A model generated the notes under the pieces. It was not told the origin of the DNA, ran no database searches, and was given only the letters and a program-made list of their open reading frames with translations. This document shows positions 9,261-16,804 of a DNA stretch of 64,000 nt, one piece after another. Both the position numbers and the translations under genes were made by a program. Origin of the DNA: Chloroflexota bacterium (lineage in GTDB: Bacteria > Chloroflexota > Anaerolineae > Anaerolineales > Villigracilaceae). The stretch lies in NCBI GenBank assembly GCA_021795965.1, contig JAJYOU010000003.1:62001-126000 (forward strand), in the 5' to 3' direction. Numbering within the stretch: position 1 is the first letter of the stretch; each line of letters starts with the position of its first letter.

Positions 9261-10073
9261 TTACCTCTCTCCTTTTGGCTGGAACTTGACATAACCGTAG
9301 GCTGTCGAAATTTGTTTTGTGAGATTTAGCAAGGCTGGAATGACAGTATTTTCCAGCAGCTTATAAGATAATTCCTGAGTGGTTCCGGTTACATTCACCG
9401 CAGCGAGAATACCTCCTGCAGAATCATGGATGGGTGCAGCAACTGCTCTTAAACCAATGGATAGCTCTTCGTCGTCCAGGCTGTATTCTTGCAAGCGAAT
9501 CTTTTCCAATTCAACCAGCAAATCGGGATGGGAAGTGATCGTCATGGGAGTGAAAGATTTAAGGGTTCGATCCTCCAACAGTTTCTCCAGGCTTTCAGGA
9601 TTCAAACCCGCCAAAAGCACTTTCCCAAGCGCGGTGCAATGCGCAGGTAAGCGGGAACCCACCCCCAAGACCACGCCCACAATGTTTTGGTTCCGCACCC
9701 GATCAATATAAATGGTATCAAACCCATCCAGTATCCCCAGACTGACCGTTTTGTCCAAATCCTGGGATAATTTCTCGAGGTAAGGATGAGCTACCTGGCG
9801 AACATCCAGTGAATTAATCGCAGTAAAACCAAGTTGAAGAGTTTTGAGACCTGGACGGTAAGTGTGATTTGTCGAATCTTGATCGAGGTAACCCTGGTTT
9901 TCAAGCGTGGATAATACACGAAACACGGTGCTTTTATTCATTTGGAGTTTTTCAACGATTTGGGTAAGCGTCAGAGCAGGATTTTCCATCGAAAAAAGGG
10001 AAAGCAGGTCCAGACCGCGTTCCAGGGCTTCGATATGATAGCGTGACTTAGGGTTGGCAGATAATTGTTTCAT
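9261..10073 (-). CDS. IclR family transcriptional regulator
   Basis: A 270-aa regulator with an N-terminal winged helix (SRYHIEALERGLDLL; recognition helix region MNKSTVFRVLSTL) and the C-terminal IclR effector domain (LGFTAINS, ...DTIYIDRV..., AHCTALGKVLLAGL). I chose the ATG at 10073 because a promoter (TTGACA, 17 nt, TAAAAT) lies at 10133-10105 and would put the transcription start near 10098, excluding longer upstream starts. It is 2 nt from the acyl-CoA dehydrogenase gene, so it probably controls the ACAD/CoA-transferase operon and itself. The effector is probably the acid or its CoA ester; this is inference. Confidence 0.93.
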   Translation of the reverse strand: MKQLSANPKSRYHIEALERGLDLLSLFSMENPALTLTQIVEKLQMNKSTVFRVLSTLENQGYLDQDSTNHTYRPGLKTLQLGFTAINSLDVRQVAHPYLEKLSQDLDKTVSLGILDGFDTIYIDRVRNQNIVGVVLGVGSRLPAHCTALGKVLLAGLNPESLEKLLEDRTLKSFTPMTITSHPDLLVELEKIRLQEYSLDDEELSIGLRAVAAPIHDSAGGILAAVNVTGTTQELSYKLLENTVIPALLNLTKQISTAYGYVKFQPKGER

Positions 10074-10095
10074 ACAATAAAACATTATATCATTA

Positions 10096-10112
10096 GATAA
10101 AACTATTTTATC
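10096..10112. promoter_or_regulatory. Palindrome overlapping the -10 box of the IclR operon (candidate operator)
   Basis: Perfect 7-bp inverted repeat GATAAAA-N3-TTTTATC. It covers the -10 hexamer (10105-10110) of the promoter read on the minus strand, where a bound regulator would block RNA polymerase. IclR-family proteins commonly bind such short palindromes and autoregulate. Confidence 0.6.
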
Positions 10113-10133
10113 GAATTGGGAAGTATTTGTCAA
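10105..10133 (-). promoter_or_regulatory. Sigma70-type promoter of the IclR-ACAD-CoA transferase operon
   Basis: On the minus strand TTGACA (10133-10128) and TAAAAT (10110-10105) are separated by exactly 17 nt. The expected transcription start is near 10098, about 25 nt before the chosen ATG at 10073. Confidence 0.75.
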
Positions 10134-10298
10134 GTAATTTAATCCCGAGAGCAATGAGCAAATTCTTCAATGATTTTTTTTTAGCTTTTCCTGGTTCTTT
10201 CTCTTCCCTTTGTAGGTCGAATGTTATACTTGTTGATTATTTCCAAAATCAGAAATTAAATCTCTGGTTGTTGATAGTGAAATAGAAATGGAATAAAT

Positions 10299-10919
10299 AT
10301 GAACAGATTTGATGAACGTGCCAGGGACTGGGATTCGGATCCAGCCAAAGTGGAACGTGCAAAGCTGACTGCGCAAGCCATTCAAACCTTTCTTCCCCCT
10401 GGTGAAAAATTAACAGCCCTCGAGTATGGGTGCGGCACAGGATTATTAAGCTTTGCCCTCAAGGATGATTTCAATTTAATCACAATGGTTGATTCGTCCC
10501 AGGGAATGCTGGATGTACTTTCTGAAAAAATACGCAAAGCCCGCATCACCAATATGATTCCAAAAAAATGGGATTTCACCAATCAGGATTTGCCCTCAAT
10601 TCGGGTCGATGTGATTTTCTCTCTATTGGTCCTGCATCACATTCCCGACACGGGCACCATCCTGCGTCATTTTTCCTCTTTGCTGAATCCGAATGGATAT
10701 TTATTCCTCGCGGATCTTGAAAAAGAAGATGGATCCTTTCATGGCAAAGATGTCACCGATGTTCATCGAGGTTTTGATCATTCTGAACTGAGCTCACTGG
10801 CAGAGGCAGCAGGATTTCAAAACATTCGATTTTCTCCGGCATTTTCAGTTACAAAAAAAATCCAGGACCAGGAGAAAATTTTCCCGGTTTTCCTAATGTC
10901 AGCCAGAAAAAATCCTTAA
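10299..10919 (+). CDS. Class I SAM-dependent methyltransferase (Methyltransf_11/UbiE type)
   Basis: 206 aa. Seen: motif I LEYGCGTGLLSFAL, an acidic SAM-binding residue in MVDSSQGMLDVL, and the post-motif LLVLHHIPD, followed by NPNGYLFLADLEKEDGSF. The start MNRFDERARDWD is a common opening of small-molecule methyltransferases of this type. No partner gene identifies its substrate. It stands alone on the plus strand, divergent from the IclR operon. Confidence 0.85.
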   Translation: MNRFDERARDWDSDPAKVERAKLTAQAIQTFLPPGEKLTALEYGCGTGLLSFALKDDFNLITMVDSSQGMLDVLSEKIRKARITNMIPKKWDFTNQDLPSIRVDVIFSLLVLHHIPDTGTILRHFSSLLNPNGYLFLADLEKEDGSFHGKDVTDVHRGFDHSELSSLAEAAGFQNIRFSPAFSVTKKIQDQEKIFPVFLMSARKNP

Positions 10920-11057
10920 CAAATTGATTCCAGTTCAATAAATACTATACGCATAGCAAATTACTCGATTCTAGAAAAATGAACCCGGATCATCCATCCG
11001 GTAATAAGATTTATTCCAAACAGCCATCATTTTATTAAATTGCCAAAGGGACGAAAA

Positions 11058-11528
11058 ATGCCAAAAAGTAATGATCAAACCCTGAAATTACCTGTTCCCC
11101 CGCCTTTCCTGCTGGCAATATTTTTAATCGTGGCGTTGATATTTGGCTGGAAGCTGCTGATCCCGGTTGCTTCTCCCTGGTGGATACGGTTAACAGGCTC
11201 GATCATCCTGTTGGGCGGCGTTTTTCTGGCTTTGAGCGCAGTACGAGAATTGTTAGCACATCAGTGCTCTCCGAACCCCGCCAAACCTGTCACAGAAATG
11301 GTGACCAGCGGTCCTTTTCGCATGACAAGAAACCCAATTTATCTAGGATTCCTCCTGGTTTTAGCCGGATTCCCGCTTATTTTTGGCTATTATTGGGGTT
11401 GTATCCTGGCTCCGATCGCAGGGGATGCATTTTCGCGTTTGATCATCGTTCGTGAAGAAACTTATTTATTGGCTCGATTCAACCAAAAATATTTTGATTA
11501 CCAAGCCAAGGTTAGAAGATGGATCTAG
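11058..11528 (+). CDS. Isoprenylcysteine carboxyl methyltransferase-like membrane protein
   Basis: 156 aa from the ATG at 11058; AAAGGG lies 7 nt upstream. Four or so hydrophobic segments, followed by the C-terminal PEMT/ICMT signature: GPFRMTRNPIYLGFLL (the RxP-x-Y motif that binds SAM) and the Glu pair in REETYLLARFNQKYFDYQ. Bacterial members methylate lipids or unknown small molecules and are not protein isoprenylcysteine enzymes. A longer reading from a TTG at 11040 lacks a ribosome-binding site. Confidence 0.85.
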   Translation: MPKSNDQTLKLPVPPPFLLAIFLIVALIFGWKLLIPVASPWWIRLTGSIILLGGVFLALSAVRELLAHQCSPNPAKPVTEMVTSGPFRMTRNPIYLGFLLVLAGFPLIFGYYWGCILAPIAGDAFSRLIIVREETYLLARFNQKYFDYQAKVRRWI

Positions 11529-11542
11529 ATTTTCTGTTTAAT

Positions 11543-11590
11543 TAAATTAAAAGCTTCCCCGATCAATCACGGAGAAGCTTTTAATTTTTT
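11543..11590. terminator. Bidirectional terminator between the ICMT-like gene and the old yellow enzyme
   Basis: Long inverted repeat (AATTAAAAGCTTC / GAAGCTTTTAATT) around 11545-11586 with a run of T on the plus side and a matching A/T stretch on the other. It lies between convergent genes ending at 11528 and 11605. Confidence 0.85.
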
Positions 11591-11604
11591 TTTTCGTTAC
11601 CGGC

Positions 11605-12669
11605 TTAAAATGCCCGAAGGTATTGTTGCGGTACTGGGGCTGGCTGTTTTAGCACCTGGGCTGCATGCAGCGGCCAGTATGGATCACGCAGCAATTCGCG
11701 TCCCAATAAAACCACATCAGCCTGACCATTCCGAATAATTTCATCAGCCTGGGCCGGTGCGGTAATCATCCCGACAGCAGCTGTGAGCACATTTGCGCCA
11801 TGTCGAACTGCATCAGAGATCGGGACCTGGTACCCGGCTCCCTCTGGAATGGCAACACGGGGTACATTTCCACCAGAAGAGCAGTCAATCAAATCCACCC
11901 CTTCCGATTTTAATTGGATGGCCAGTTCCACTGAATCAGGAATCGACCAACCACCTTCCACCCAATCGGTCCCGGATATGCGCACAGCCAGGGGGTATGC
12001 ATCTGGCCATACTTCGCGAACTCCCTGAACAGTTTCCCTCAGGAACCGGGTTCTATTTTCAAAGCTGCCACCATACTCATCAGTACGCTGGTTGGATATC
12101 GGAGAATAAAAGTTATGAATCAGGTAACCATGGGCAGCATGAATTTCGAGCCATTCAAAACCAGCTTCTTTGGCTCTTTTGGCAGCATTAATAAAAGCGG
12201 TTTGTTTTTCCTTAATCTCACTCCGACTCAATTCGTGGGGAATTGCATGCTTTTCATTAAAGGGAATCGGACTTGGAGCCACTCCCTGCCAGCCAAGAGG
12301 TTCGCCAGGGAGAATCGGTTTTCCACCGTTCCAGGGCTGTGCGCTGCTGGCTTTTCGGCCGGCATGTGCAAGTTGAATTCCCGCCACGGCACCATTACTT
12401 TTCAAAACCCTGGTTAATCGAGCCAACGGTTCAATCTGGTCATCCGACCAAATCCCAACATCAAAAGGCGAAATGCGTCCTTCTGGTTCAATTGAAGTGG
12501 CTTCAGTCAAAATTAATGCAACGCCACCCACGGCTCTTGCGCCCAGGTGAGTAATCTGCCAATCGTTGGAAAATCCATCTATGTAACTATATTGGCACAT
12601 GGGTGAAATCCCAATCCGGTTGCGAAGTGTAATCCCTCGTATGGTCAGCGGGTCAAAAAGATGAGGCAT
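11605..12669 (-). CDS. NADH:flavin oxidoreductase / old yellow enzyme (YqjM-like)
   Basis: FMN-dependent ene-reductase of 354 aa. Seen: LRNRIGISPMCQYS (the Cys-Tyr pair near residue 25 typical of YqjM-type enzymes), HLGARAVGGVALI, QLAHAGRKAS, IHAAHGYLIHNFYSPISNQRTDEYGGSFENR (His pair and FMN-binding segment) and the C-terminal VVLLGRELLRDPYWP. AAAGGAG is 6 nt before the ATG. It probably reduces activated C=C bonds with NADPH. It is divergent from lpdA across a 307-nt spacer. Confidence 0.93.
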   Translation of the reverse strand: MPHLFDPLTIRGITLRNRIGISPMCQYSYIDGFSNDWQITHLGARAVGGVALILTEATSIEPEGRISPFDVGIWSDDQIEPLARLTRVLKSNGAVAGIQLAHAGRKASSAQPWNGGKPILPGEPLGWQGVAPSPIPFNEKHAIPHELSRSEIKEKQTAFINAAKRAKEAGFEWLEIHAAHGYLIHNFYSPISNQRTDEYGGSFENRTRFLRETVQGVREVWPDAYPLAVRISGTDWVEGGWSIPDSVELAIQLKSEGVDLIDCSSGGNVPRVAIPEGAGYQVPISDAVRHGANVLTAAVGMITAPAQADEIIRNGQADVVLLGRELLRDPYWPLHAAQVLKQPAPVPQQYLRAF

Positions 12670-12976
12670 GAAAACTCCTTTAGATTAACGTTCAATTTAA
12701 GAAGAACTTTGACTCGCACAATTCGCTGTTTTTGAATCTGCGTCAAAGGTTATCTTCCGAATTATTAATGCACAAAATTCTCTGATTTCAAGTCGTGAAG
12801 AAGATCTTGCTCCGGTAACAAATTAGTTTATCACAATGAAAGAATTTTCATCAATCGGAATTAGAATGGTTTTTCATGGAGTAAAATTAAAATCTAAAAC
12901 TAGTAAAATTATCAGGACAAATTCAGATTTTCAGGCAGCTATTTTGCCTGGGATTAATGGATAGATTGGAGTTAAC
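12670..12976. other. Divergent intergenic region, no gene seen
   Basis: About 300 nt of AT-rich DNA between the old yellow enzyme gene (minus) and lpdA (plus). Ribosome-binding sites are clear at both ends (AAAGGAG and TTGGAG), but I could not find a convincing -35/-10 pair or a conserved operator. Confidence 0.5.
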
Positions 12977-14377
12977 ATGGTCGAACAAATGGATGTGGTC
13001 GTGATCGGCGCCGGACCGGGAGGATATGTTGCCGCAATTCGAGCGGCGCAGCTTGGACAAAAAACGGCAATCGTGGATAAAGAATGGATGGGGGGTGTTT
13101 GTCTCAATGTCGGTTGCATCCCATCCAAAGCCCTGCTGCGCAATGCGGAAGTCGCTCATATTTTGCGCGAAAGGGGAAAAGAATTTGGATTTTCGTTTGA
13201 AAACCTGAACCTTGACTTCAGTGTTGCAGCAAAACGCAGCCGCCAGGTCTCGGACCGACTGGTCAAAGGGGTCGGGTTCTTAATGAAGAAAAATAATATC
13301 CTTGTTCAGAATGGTGCCGCCAGGTTGGCTTCCAAAGATCAAATCATCATCACTGGCAAGGATGGGTCTGAAATTGAACTCAGGTCAAAAAACATCATCA
13401 TCGCCACAGGAGCGACATCAGCTGTACCAGCAGCCTGGAAAATTGATGGCTCTAAAATTCTCACTTATCGCGAAGCCATTCTGCAGGAAAAGCTGCCCAA
13501 ATCAGTCATCATTATCGGATCTGGAGCTATTGGGGTGGAATTTTCCACAATCTGGAATTCTTATGGCAGCGAGGTGACCGTTGTTGAAATGCTGCCGCGG
13601 TTGGTGCCGTTGGAAGACCCGGAAATCAGTGCGGAATTGGAAAAATCCTTCAAAAAACGCGGCATTAAAACCCTGACCGGGCACAAGGTGGAATCAGTGG
13701 AGACTACCAGCAGCGGAGTAAAAGTCACCGTCTCTGCAGATGGAGAAACAAAAGTACTCGAAGCTGAACAAGCTTTGATTGCAATCGGCTTTCGTCCAAA
13801 TTCGAAAAATCTTGGACTAGAAGAAATCGGCGTGAAGATTACTGAGCGCGGATTCATCGAAATTGATGAAAGAATGGCCACGAATGTTCCTGGAATCTGG
13901 GCAATTGGCGATGTGACCGGAAAGTTGATGCTGGCTCATGTCGGTTCTGCCATGGGGATCGTCTGCGCTGAAAACATCTGTCATCAGGAAACGGTCAAAC
14001 TGGATTATGAAATGATGCCTCGTGCAACCTACTGCCAACCTCAGATCGCTTCATTTGGATTGAGTGAACCCCAGGCGCTTGATCGTGGCTACGAGATCAA
14101 GGTTGGTCGCTTCCCTTTTATGGCGAATGGGAAAGCACTCGGTCTGGGGGATTATGCCGGCTGGGTCAAACTGATTATCAACAAGCAAAACGGTGAAATC
14201 CTAGGCGCTCATATGATCGGTCCGGAGGTGACCGAACTTTTACCTGAACTTACCCTGGCTCGAAACCAGGAGCTGACTATCGAGGAAATCGCTCGAAATG
14301 TCCATGCCCACCCAACTCTCTCTGAAGCGATCATGGAGGCTGCCCACGCCGCAATGGGCAGCGCCATCCACATTTAG
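12977..14377 (+). CDS. lpdA: Dihydrolipoyl dehydrogenase (E3)
   Basis: FAD disulfide oxidoreductase of 466 aa that reoxidises dihydrolipoamide in 2-oxoacid dehydrogenase complexes or the glycine cleavage system. Seen: GAGPGGYVAAIRAAQLG, the redox pair in CLNVGCIPSK, the NAD-binding GSGAIGVEF, the second FAD segment AIGDVTG, and the C-terminal His-x(4)-Glu active-site segment HAHPTLSEA. TTGGAG lies upstream of the ATG. No E1/E2 genes are next to it, so it may serve several complexes. A strong terminator follows directly. Confidence 0.95.
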   Translation: MVEQMDVVVIGAGPGGYVAAIRAAQLGQKTAIVDKEWMGGVCLNVGCIPSKALLRNAEVAHILRERGKEFGFSFENLNLDFSVAAKRSRQVSDRLVKGVGFLMKKNNILVQNGAARLASKDQIIITGKDGSEIELRSKNIIIATGATSAVPAAWKIDGSKILTYREAILQEKLPKSVIIIGSGAIGVEFSTIWNSYGSEVTVVEMLPRLVPLEDPEISAELEKSFKKRGIKTLTGHKVESVETTSSGVKVTVSADGETKVLEAEQALIAIGFRPNSKNLGLEEIGVKITERGFIEIDERMATNVPGIWAIGDVTGKLMLAHVGSAMGIVCAENICHQETVKLDYEMMPRATYCQPQIASFGLSEPQALDRGYEIKVGRFPFMANGKALGLGDYAGWVKLIINKQNGEILGAHMIGPEVTELLPELTLARNQELTIEEIARNVHAHPTLSEAIMEAAHAAMGSAIHI

Positions 14378-14378
14378 G

Positions 14379-14424
14379 AAAACAACAACCTCTCGATTTT
14401 AATACTTCGAGAGGTTGTTGTTTT
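14379..14424 (+). terminator. Strong terminator after lpdA
   Basis: 18-bp perfect inverted repeat (arms 14379-14396 and 14407-14424, beginning AAAACAACAACCTCTCGA) with a 10-nt loop, starting 2 nt after the lpdA stop codon and ending in TTTT on the plus strand. Confidence 0.9.
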
Positions 14425-14430
14425 AAACGG

Positions 14431-14457
14431 TTTGCACCGGGGGAGGACCGGTGCAAA
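14431..14457. terminator. Second GC-rich hairpin between convergent units
   Basis: Perfect 10-bp stem TTTGCACCGG / CCGGTGCAAA with a 7-nt loop. It lies 120 nt downstream of the DNPH1-like gene on the minus strand. It lacks a clear U-tract on either side, so it may be a processing or stabilising structure rather than a classical terminator. Confidence 0.4.
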
Positions 14458-14527
14458 CATTCGCCAAAGGAGGAGACAGGGCAGGGCTTTTATTCGCTAC
14501 CCTTTGTCAATTTCAATAATAACCTAT

Positions 14528-14581
14528 TGTGATAATTTACACAATTATTTTTGTCACAAAATAGGTGTGACGAATTTCACA
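14528..14581. promoter_or_regulatory. Cluster of CRP/FNR-like TGTGA palindromes
   Basis: TGTGACGAATTTCACA at 14566-14581 is a perfect TGTGA-N6-TCACA palindrome; TGTGATAATTTACACA at 14528-14543 differs in one position; a further TGTCACA lies between. They overlap the 3' end of the minus-strand DNPH1-like gene and no start codon is close, so their role is unclear. The spacing matches the Crp/Fnr superfamily consensus. Confidence 0.4.
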
Positions 14582-15008
14582 ATTTATGCAACGAGTTTTC
14601 CGCAAGAAAATTACGCACTATTTGAACGGCATCCTCAAAATCAGAGTATTGCTTCACATTCAACTTGGGGTCTGGGTTGCCTGAGATCATCTTGCTGATT
14701 TTCCGATCTTTGCGCGAACAGGCAAAAACAGGTTTACCCAGCCCGAGTGCGTAACCAATCTCATAGCCCACCCCATGGGATGGAGTACTCACCTCAGCAA
14801 CCAGCACATCGGCGTTTCTAATCCAAGTGACATCGCGGGTATAAACATCGCCCGGAGAGACGATTTGCTCCATTTCCTTAACGGATGGATCCGCCAGGTG
14901 GGCAGTGGGCACTTCGTGCCCATCCTCCAGGAGCGCCTTCACGATGGATTGGTAGACAGGTTCAAACTCACGTCCGCCTGTGATCGAACATGCGAAATAA
15001 ATGTTCAA
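14577..15008 (-). CDS. DNPH1-like 2'-deoxynucleoside 5'-phosphate N-hydrolase (nucleoside 2-deoxyribosyltransferase fold)
   Basis: 143 aa. The sequence follows human DNPH1 closely: IYFACSITGGRE at the N-terminus (human YFCGSIRGGRE), the Asp in VYTRDVTWI, and the catalytic Glu in THG-less GVGYEIGYALG. Members cleave the N-glycosidic bond of deoxynucleoside monophosphates and sanitise the nucleotide pool. It is the last gene of the ssb operon, 24 nt after the translin-like gene. The operon context (single-strand DNA protein, possible RNase) supports nucleic-acid or nucleotide maintenance. Ribosyltransferase activity is the alternative. Confidence 0.8.
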   Translation of the reverse strand: MNIYFACSITGGREFEPVYQSIVKALLEDGHEVPTAHLADPSVKEMEQIVSPGDVYTRDVTWIRNADVLVAEVSTPSHGVGYEIGYALGLGKPVFACSRKDRKISKMISGNPDPKLNVKQYSDFEDAVQIVRNFLAENSLHKL

Positions 15009-15032
15009 AGGATCACCTATATTTTTCCAGGT

Positions 15033-15716
15033 CTAATCATTATCATTCCCCGAGCGGCTGAGAAGTGGACCTTCCGGACCGGCTTCGCCAGTCATCTGCT
15101 CGCTCAATTTTGAAATGGCTTTTTCGAGGAATTCTCCCCGCAGGCTGAAGGTGATATCACCCCGGGTTTTTTCAATGATACTTCTTGCAATGTCCGTCTG
15201 CCGGCGCAAGCCGTTGGTAATTGCGTCGGGGTAGTCCATTGTCACCAGGACAGCGTAAATATCATCCATCAGGTTGAGCAGTCGTTCCGCCTCAGACGAA
15301 TACCCGTGCCGCAGAATATCCAGACAGCGACGGCGAAGTTCTCCTACCACTTCAGATAATCCATTTAAGTACGTGTTATATTCCACACCCAACTCTTCCG
15401 GGCTGATCAAGGATTGATTCTTAATCAAAGCACAGGTATTGTTCGCTTCCACGAATTCTTTGAGGGCATCCTGGGTGTAACCCGCATAATAAATATCTGG
15501 AAAATCTTTCAGGGTGGAGTGGAGGGCGGTTGCCAGGGTGCGCGCTTCCCCAAGCTGTGAAAGCATTTCATCATCATCATCCCGATGAACAGCGCGAATG
15601 GCTTGTGAGCAATGGCGGGTAAGCGCCCTAGCCTGTGCCAGCGCCTGGTCACGAGCAGCGGTGCGGGCATCGAACTGGATGCGAATTTGGTCAGAAATTG
15701 TTTCAAGCCTGTCCAT
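15033..15716 (-). CDS. Translin/TRAX family protein (bacterial C3PO-like)
   Basis: 227 aa, all-helical. It aligns by eye with eukaryotic TRAX: KEFVEAN at 86-92 (TRAX QEYVEAV), then YLNGLSEVVGELRRRC at 116-131 (TRAX YLLGVADLTGELMRMC), and DIYAVLVTMDYPDAITNGLRRQTD near 152-175. Residues Glu87, Glu90, Glu122 and Glu126 fall where TRAX has its acidic catalytic cluster, one Asp being Glu here. TRAX with translin forms the RNA-trimming nuclease C3PO; archaeal and bacterial relatives form homo-oligomeric RNases. The ATG at 15716 overlaps the DUF3467 stop by one base (TGATG). Nuclease activity is inference. Confidence 0.78.
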   Translation of the reverse strand: MDRLETISDQIRIQFDARTAARDQALAQARALTRHCSQAIRAVHRDDDDEMLSQLGEARTLATALHSTLKDFPDIYYAGYTQDALKEFVEANNTCALIKNQSLISPEELGVEYNTYLNGLSEVVGELRRRCLDILRHGYSSEAERLLNLMDDIYAVLVTMDYPDAITNGLRRQTDIARSIIEKTRGDITFSLRGEFLEKAISKLSEQMTGEAGPEGPLLSRSGNDND

Positions 15717-16057
15717 CAAACTTCCCCTTCATCGGGTGGGGTAGGTCCATCCGGCGGTTGTTGAAATGGTTTAAAGAGTTGATCTGCCAGTGATGAACGG
15801 GGCAGTGTAATCTCGCCAAATGTGGTTTCGTAGCGGGCAAGATTCTCAGTCAGGGCTCGCAGTAAAAGCTTTGCACTTAAAGGAGACATCAGGATGCGAG
15901 CACCAATACGAGCTTTTGATTCACCCGGGAGCAATTGAGCAAAATCAAAGACAAAATCAGCCGGCGAATGTGCTATTCGCACGAGATTGGCGTAGGTGGT
16001 CTGTAGATCCGCGGCAGCTTCGAGAGTGGTGGGAGGGTGTTGGGAAGGAGTTTCCAT
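15716..16057 (-). CDS. DUF3467 family protein
   Basis: About 113 aa from the ATG at 16057, preceded by AAAGGAA. The core TTYANLVRIAHSPADFVFDFAQLLPGES and ARILMSPLSAKLLLRALTENLARYETTFGEI matches the DUF3467 family of small proteins of unknown function; the YAN-h-x-h-x-x-S/T-x-x-DFxhDF pattern is its hallmark. The C-terminus is Pro-rich and probably disordered. Between ssb and the translin-like gene and translationally coupled to the latter. Longer upstream readings lack a ribosome-binding site. Confidence 0.75.
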   Translation of the reverse strand: METPSQHPPTTLEAAADLQTTYANLVRIAHSPADFVFDFAQLLPGESKARIGARILMSPLSAKLLLRALTENLARYETTFGEITLPRSSLADQLFKPFQQPPDGPTPPDEGEV

Positions 16058-16206
16058 TGGTTTTCCTTTTAACAAAACCCCAAAGAGAAATCTTCTTCCC
16101 TCTGGGGCTTGAAATCGTAATATTCGGACACTGGTTATCAATTCCCCTGCAGACAGATTACCAGATCGGGGTCAAGGGGAATTTCAAAAATATTTCACAA
16201 CAGGTT

Positions 16207-16629
16207 CTAGAAGGGGATGTCGTCTTCCGGCGCCCCGACAAATGATCCGCTGCCTGAATCTCCGCCACCACCATCCCCTTCGGTCCGTGGGGAAAGGAAT
16301 TGTACGGTATTGGCGGTCACCTCAAAGGATGCGCGGGGTGATCCACCTTCCGGAGTCCAGACGCGAGGTCCACCGGTTGCTGGATCAACGGTCAAGCGAC
16401 CTTCGACCAGCACTTTACTGCCCTTTTTCACATATTGATTACAGACTTCTGCTTGTTTGCCCCAGGTAGTCACGCGAAACCAGATGGTTTCCTTGACCTT
16501 TTCGCCGTTATTGGCGGTGTACTGGCGGTTTGTGGCAACTGAAAAAGATGTCACCGGCTGACCCGTAGGCGTATACCGCATATCAGGATCTTTTCCAACA
16601 TTTCCAACAAGAATCAGGGTATGGTACAT
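16207..16629 (-). CDS. ssb: Single-stranded DNA-binding protein
   Basis: 140 aa. OB-fold start MYHTLILVGNVGKDPDMRYTP, then VTSFSVATNR and TIWFRVTTWGKQAE, a Gly/Ser-rich linker, and the acidic tip DDIPF that binds partner proteins. GGAGG precedes the ATG at 16629 at good distance, so the six-residue longer frame is rejected. First gene of the operon that continues with the DUF3467, translin-like and DNPH1-like genes. Confidence 0.95.
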   Translation of the reverse strand: MYHTLILVGNVGKDPDMRYTPTGQPVTSFSVATNRQYTANNGEKVKETIWFRVTTWGKQAEVCNQYVKKGSKVLVEGRLTVDPATGGPRVWTPEGGSPRASFEVTANTVQFLSPRTEGDGGGGDSGSGSFVGAPEDDIPF

Positions 16630-16657
16630 GATTATCTCCTCCAACAAGCTTCAGGTA

Positions 16658-16676
16658 CCCATGCTAAATGCATGGG
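16658..16676 (-). promoter_or_regulatory. Hairpin in the ssb leader
   Basis: Perfect 7-bp stem CCCATGC / GCATGGG with a 5-nt loop, about 30 nt upstream of the ssb start codon on the minus strand. It could be the end of the upstream Fe-S oxidoreductase transcript or a leader structure of ssb. Confidence 0.4.
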
Positions 16677-16804
16677 GGATAAAAAAGTATTAATCAATTT
16701 TACCCTGACATCGCGTTTTTTCAACATTAAAAACAATATCAAATTTGTTCAAATTCAACCATTAATGAAAGAATAACCAGGTCAGGATCGATAAATTGGT
16801 TTTA

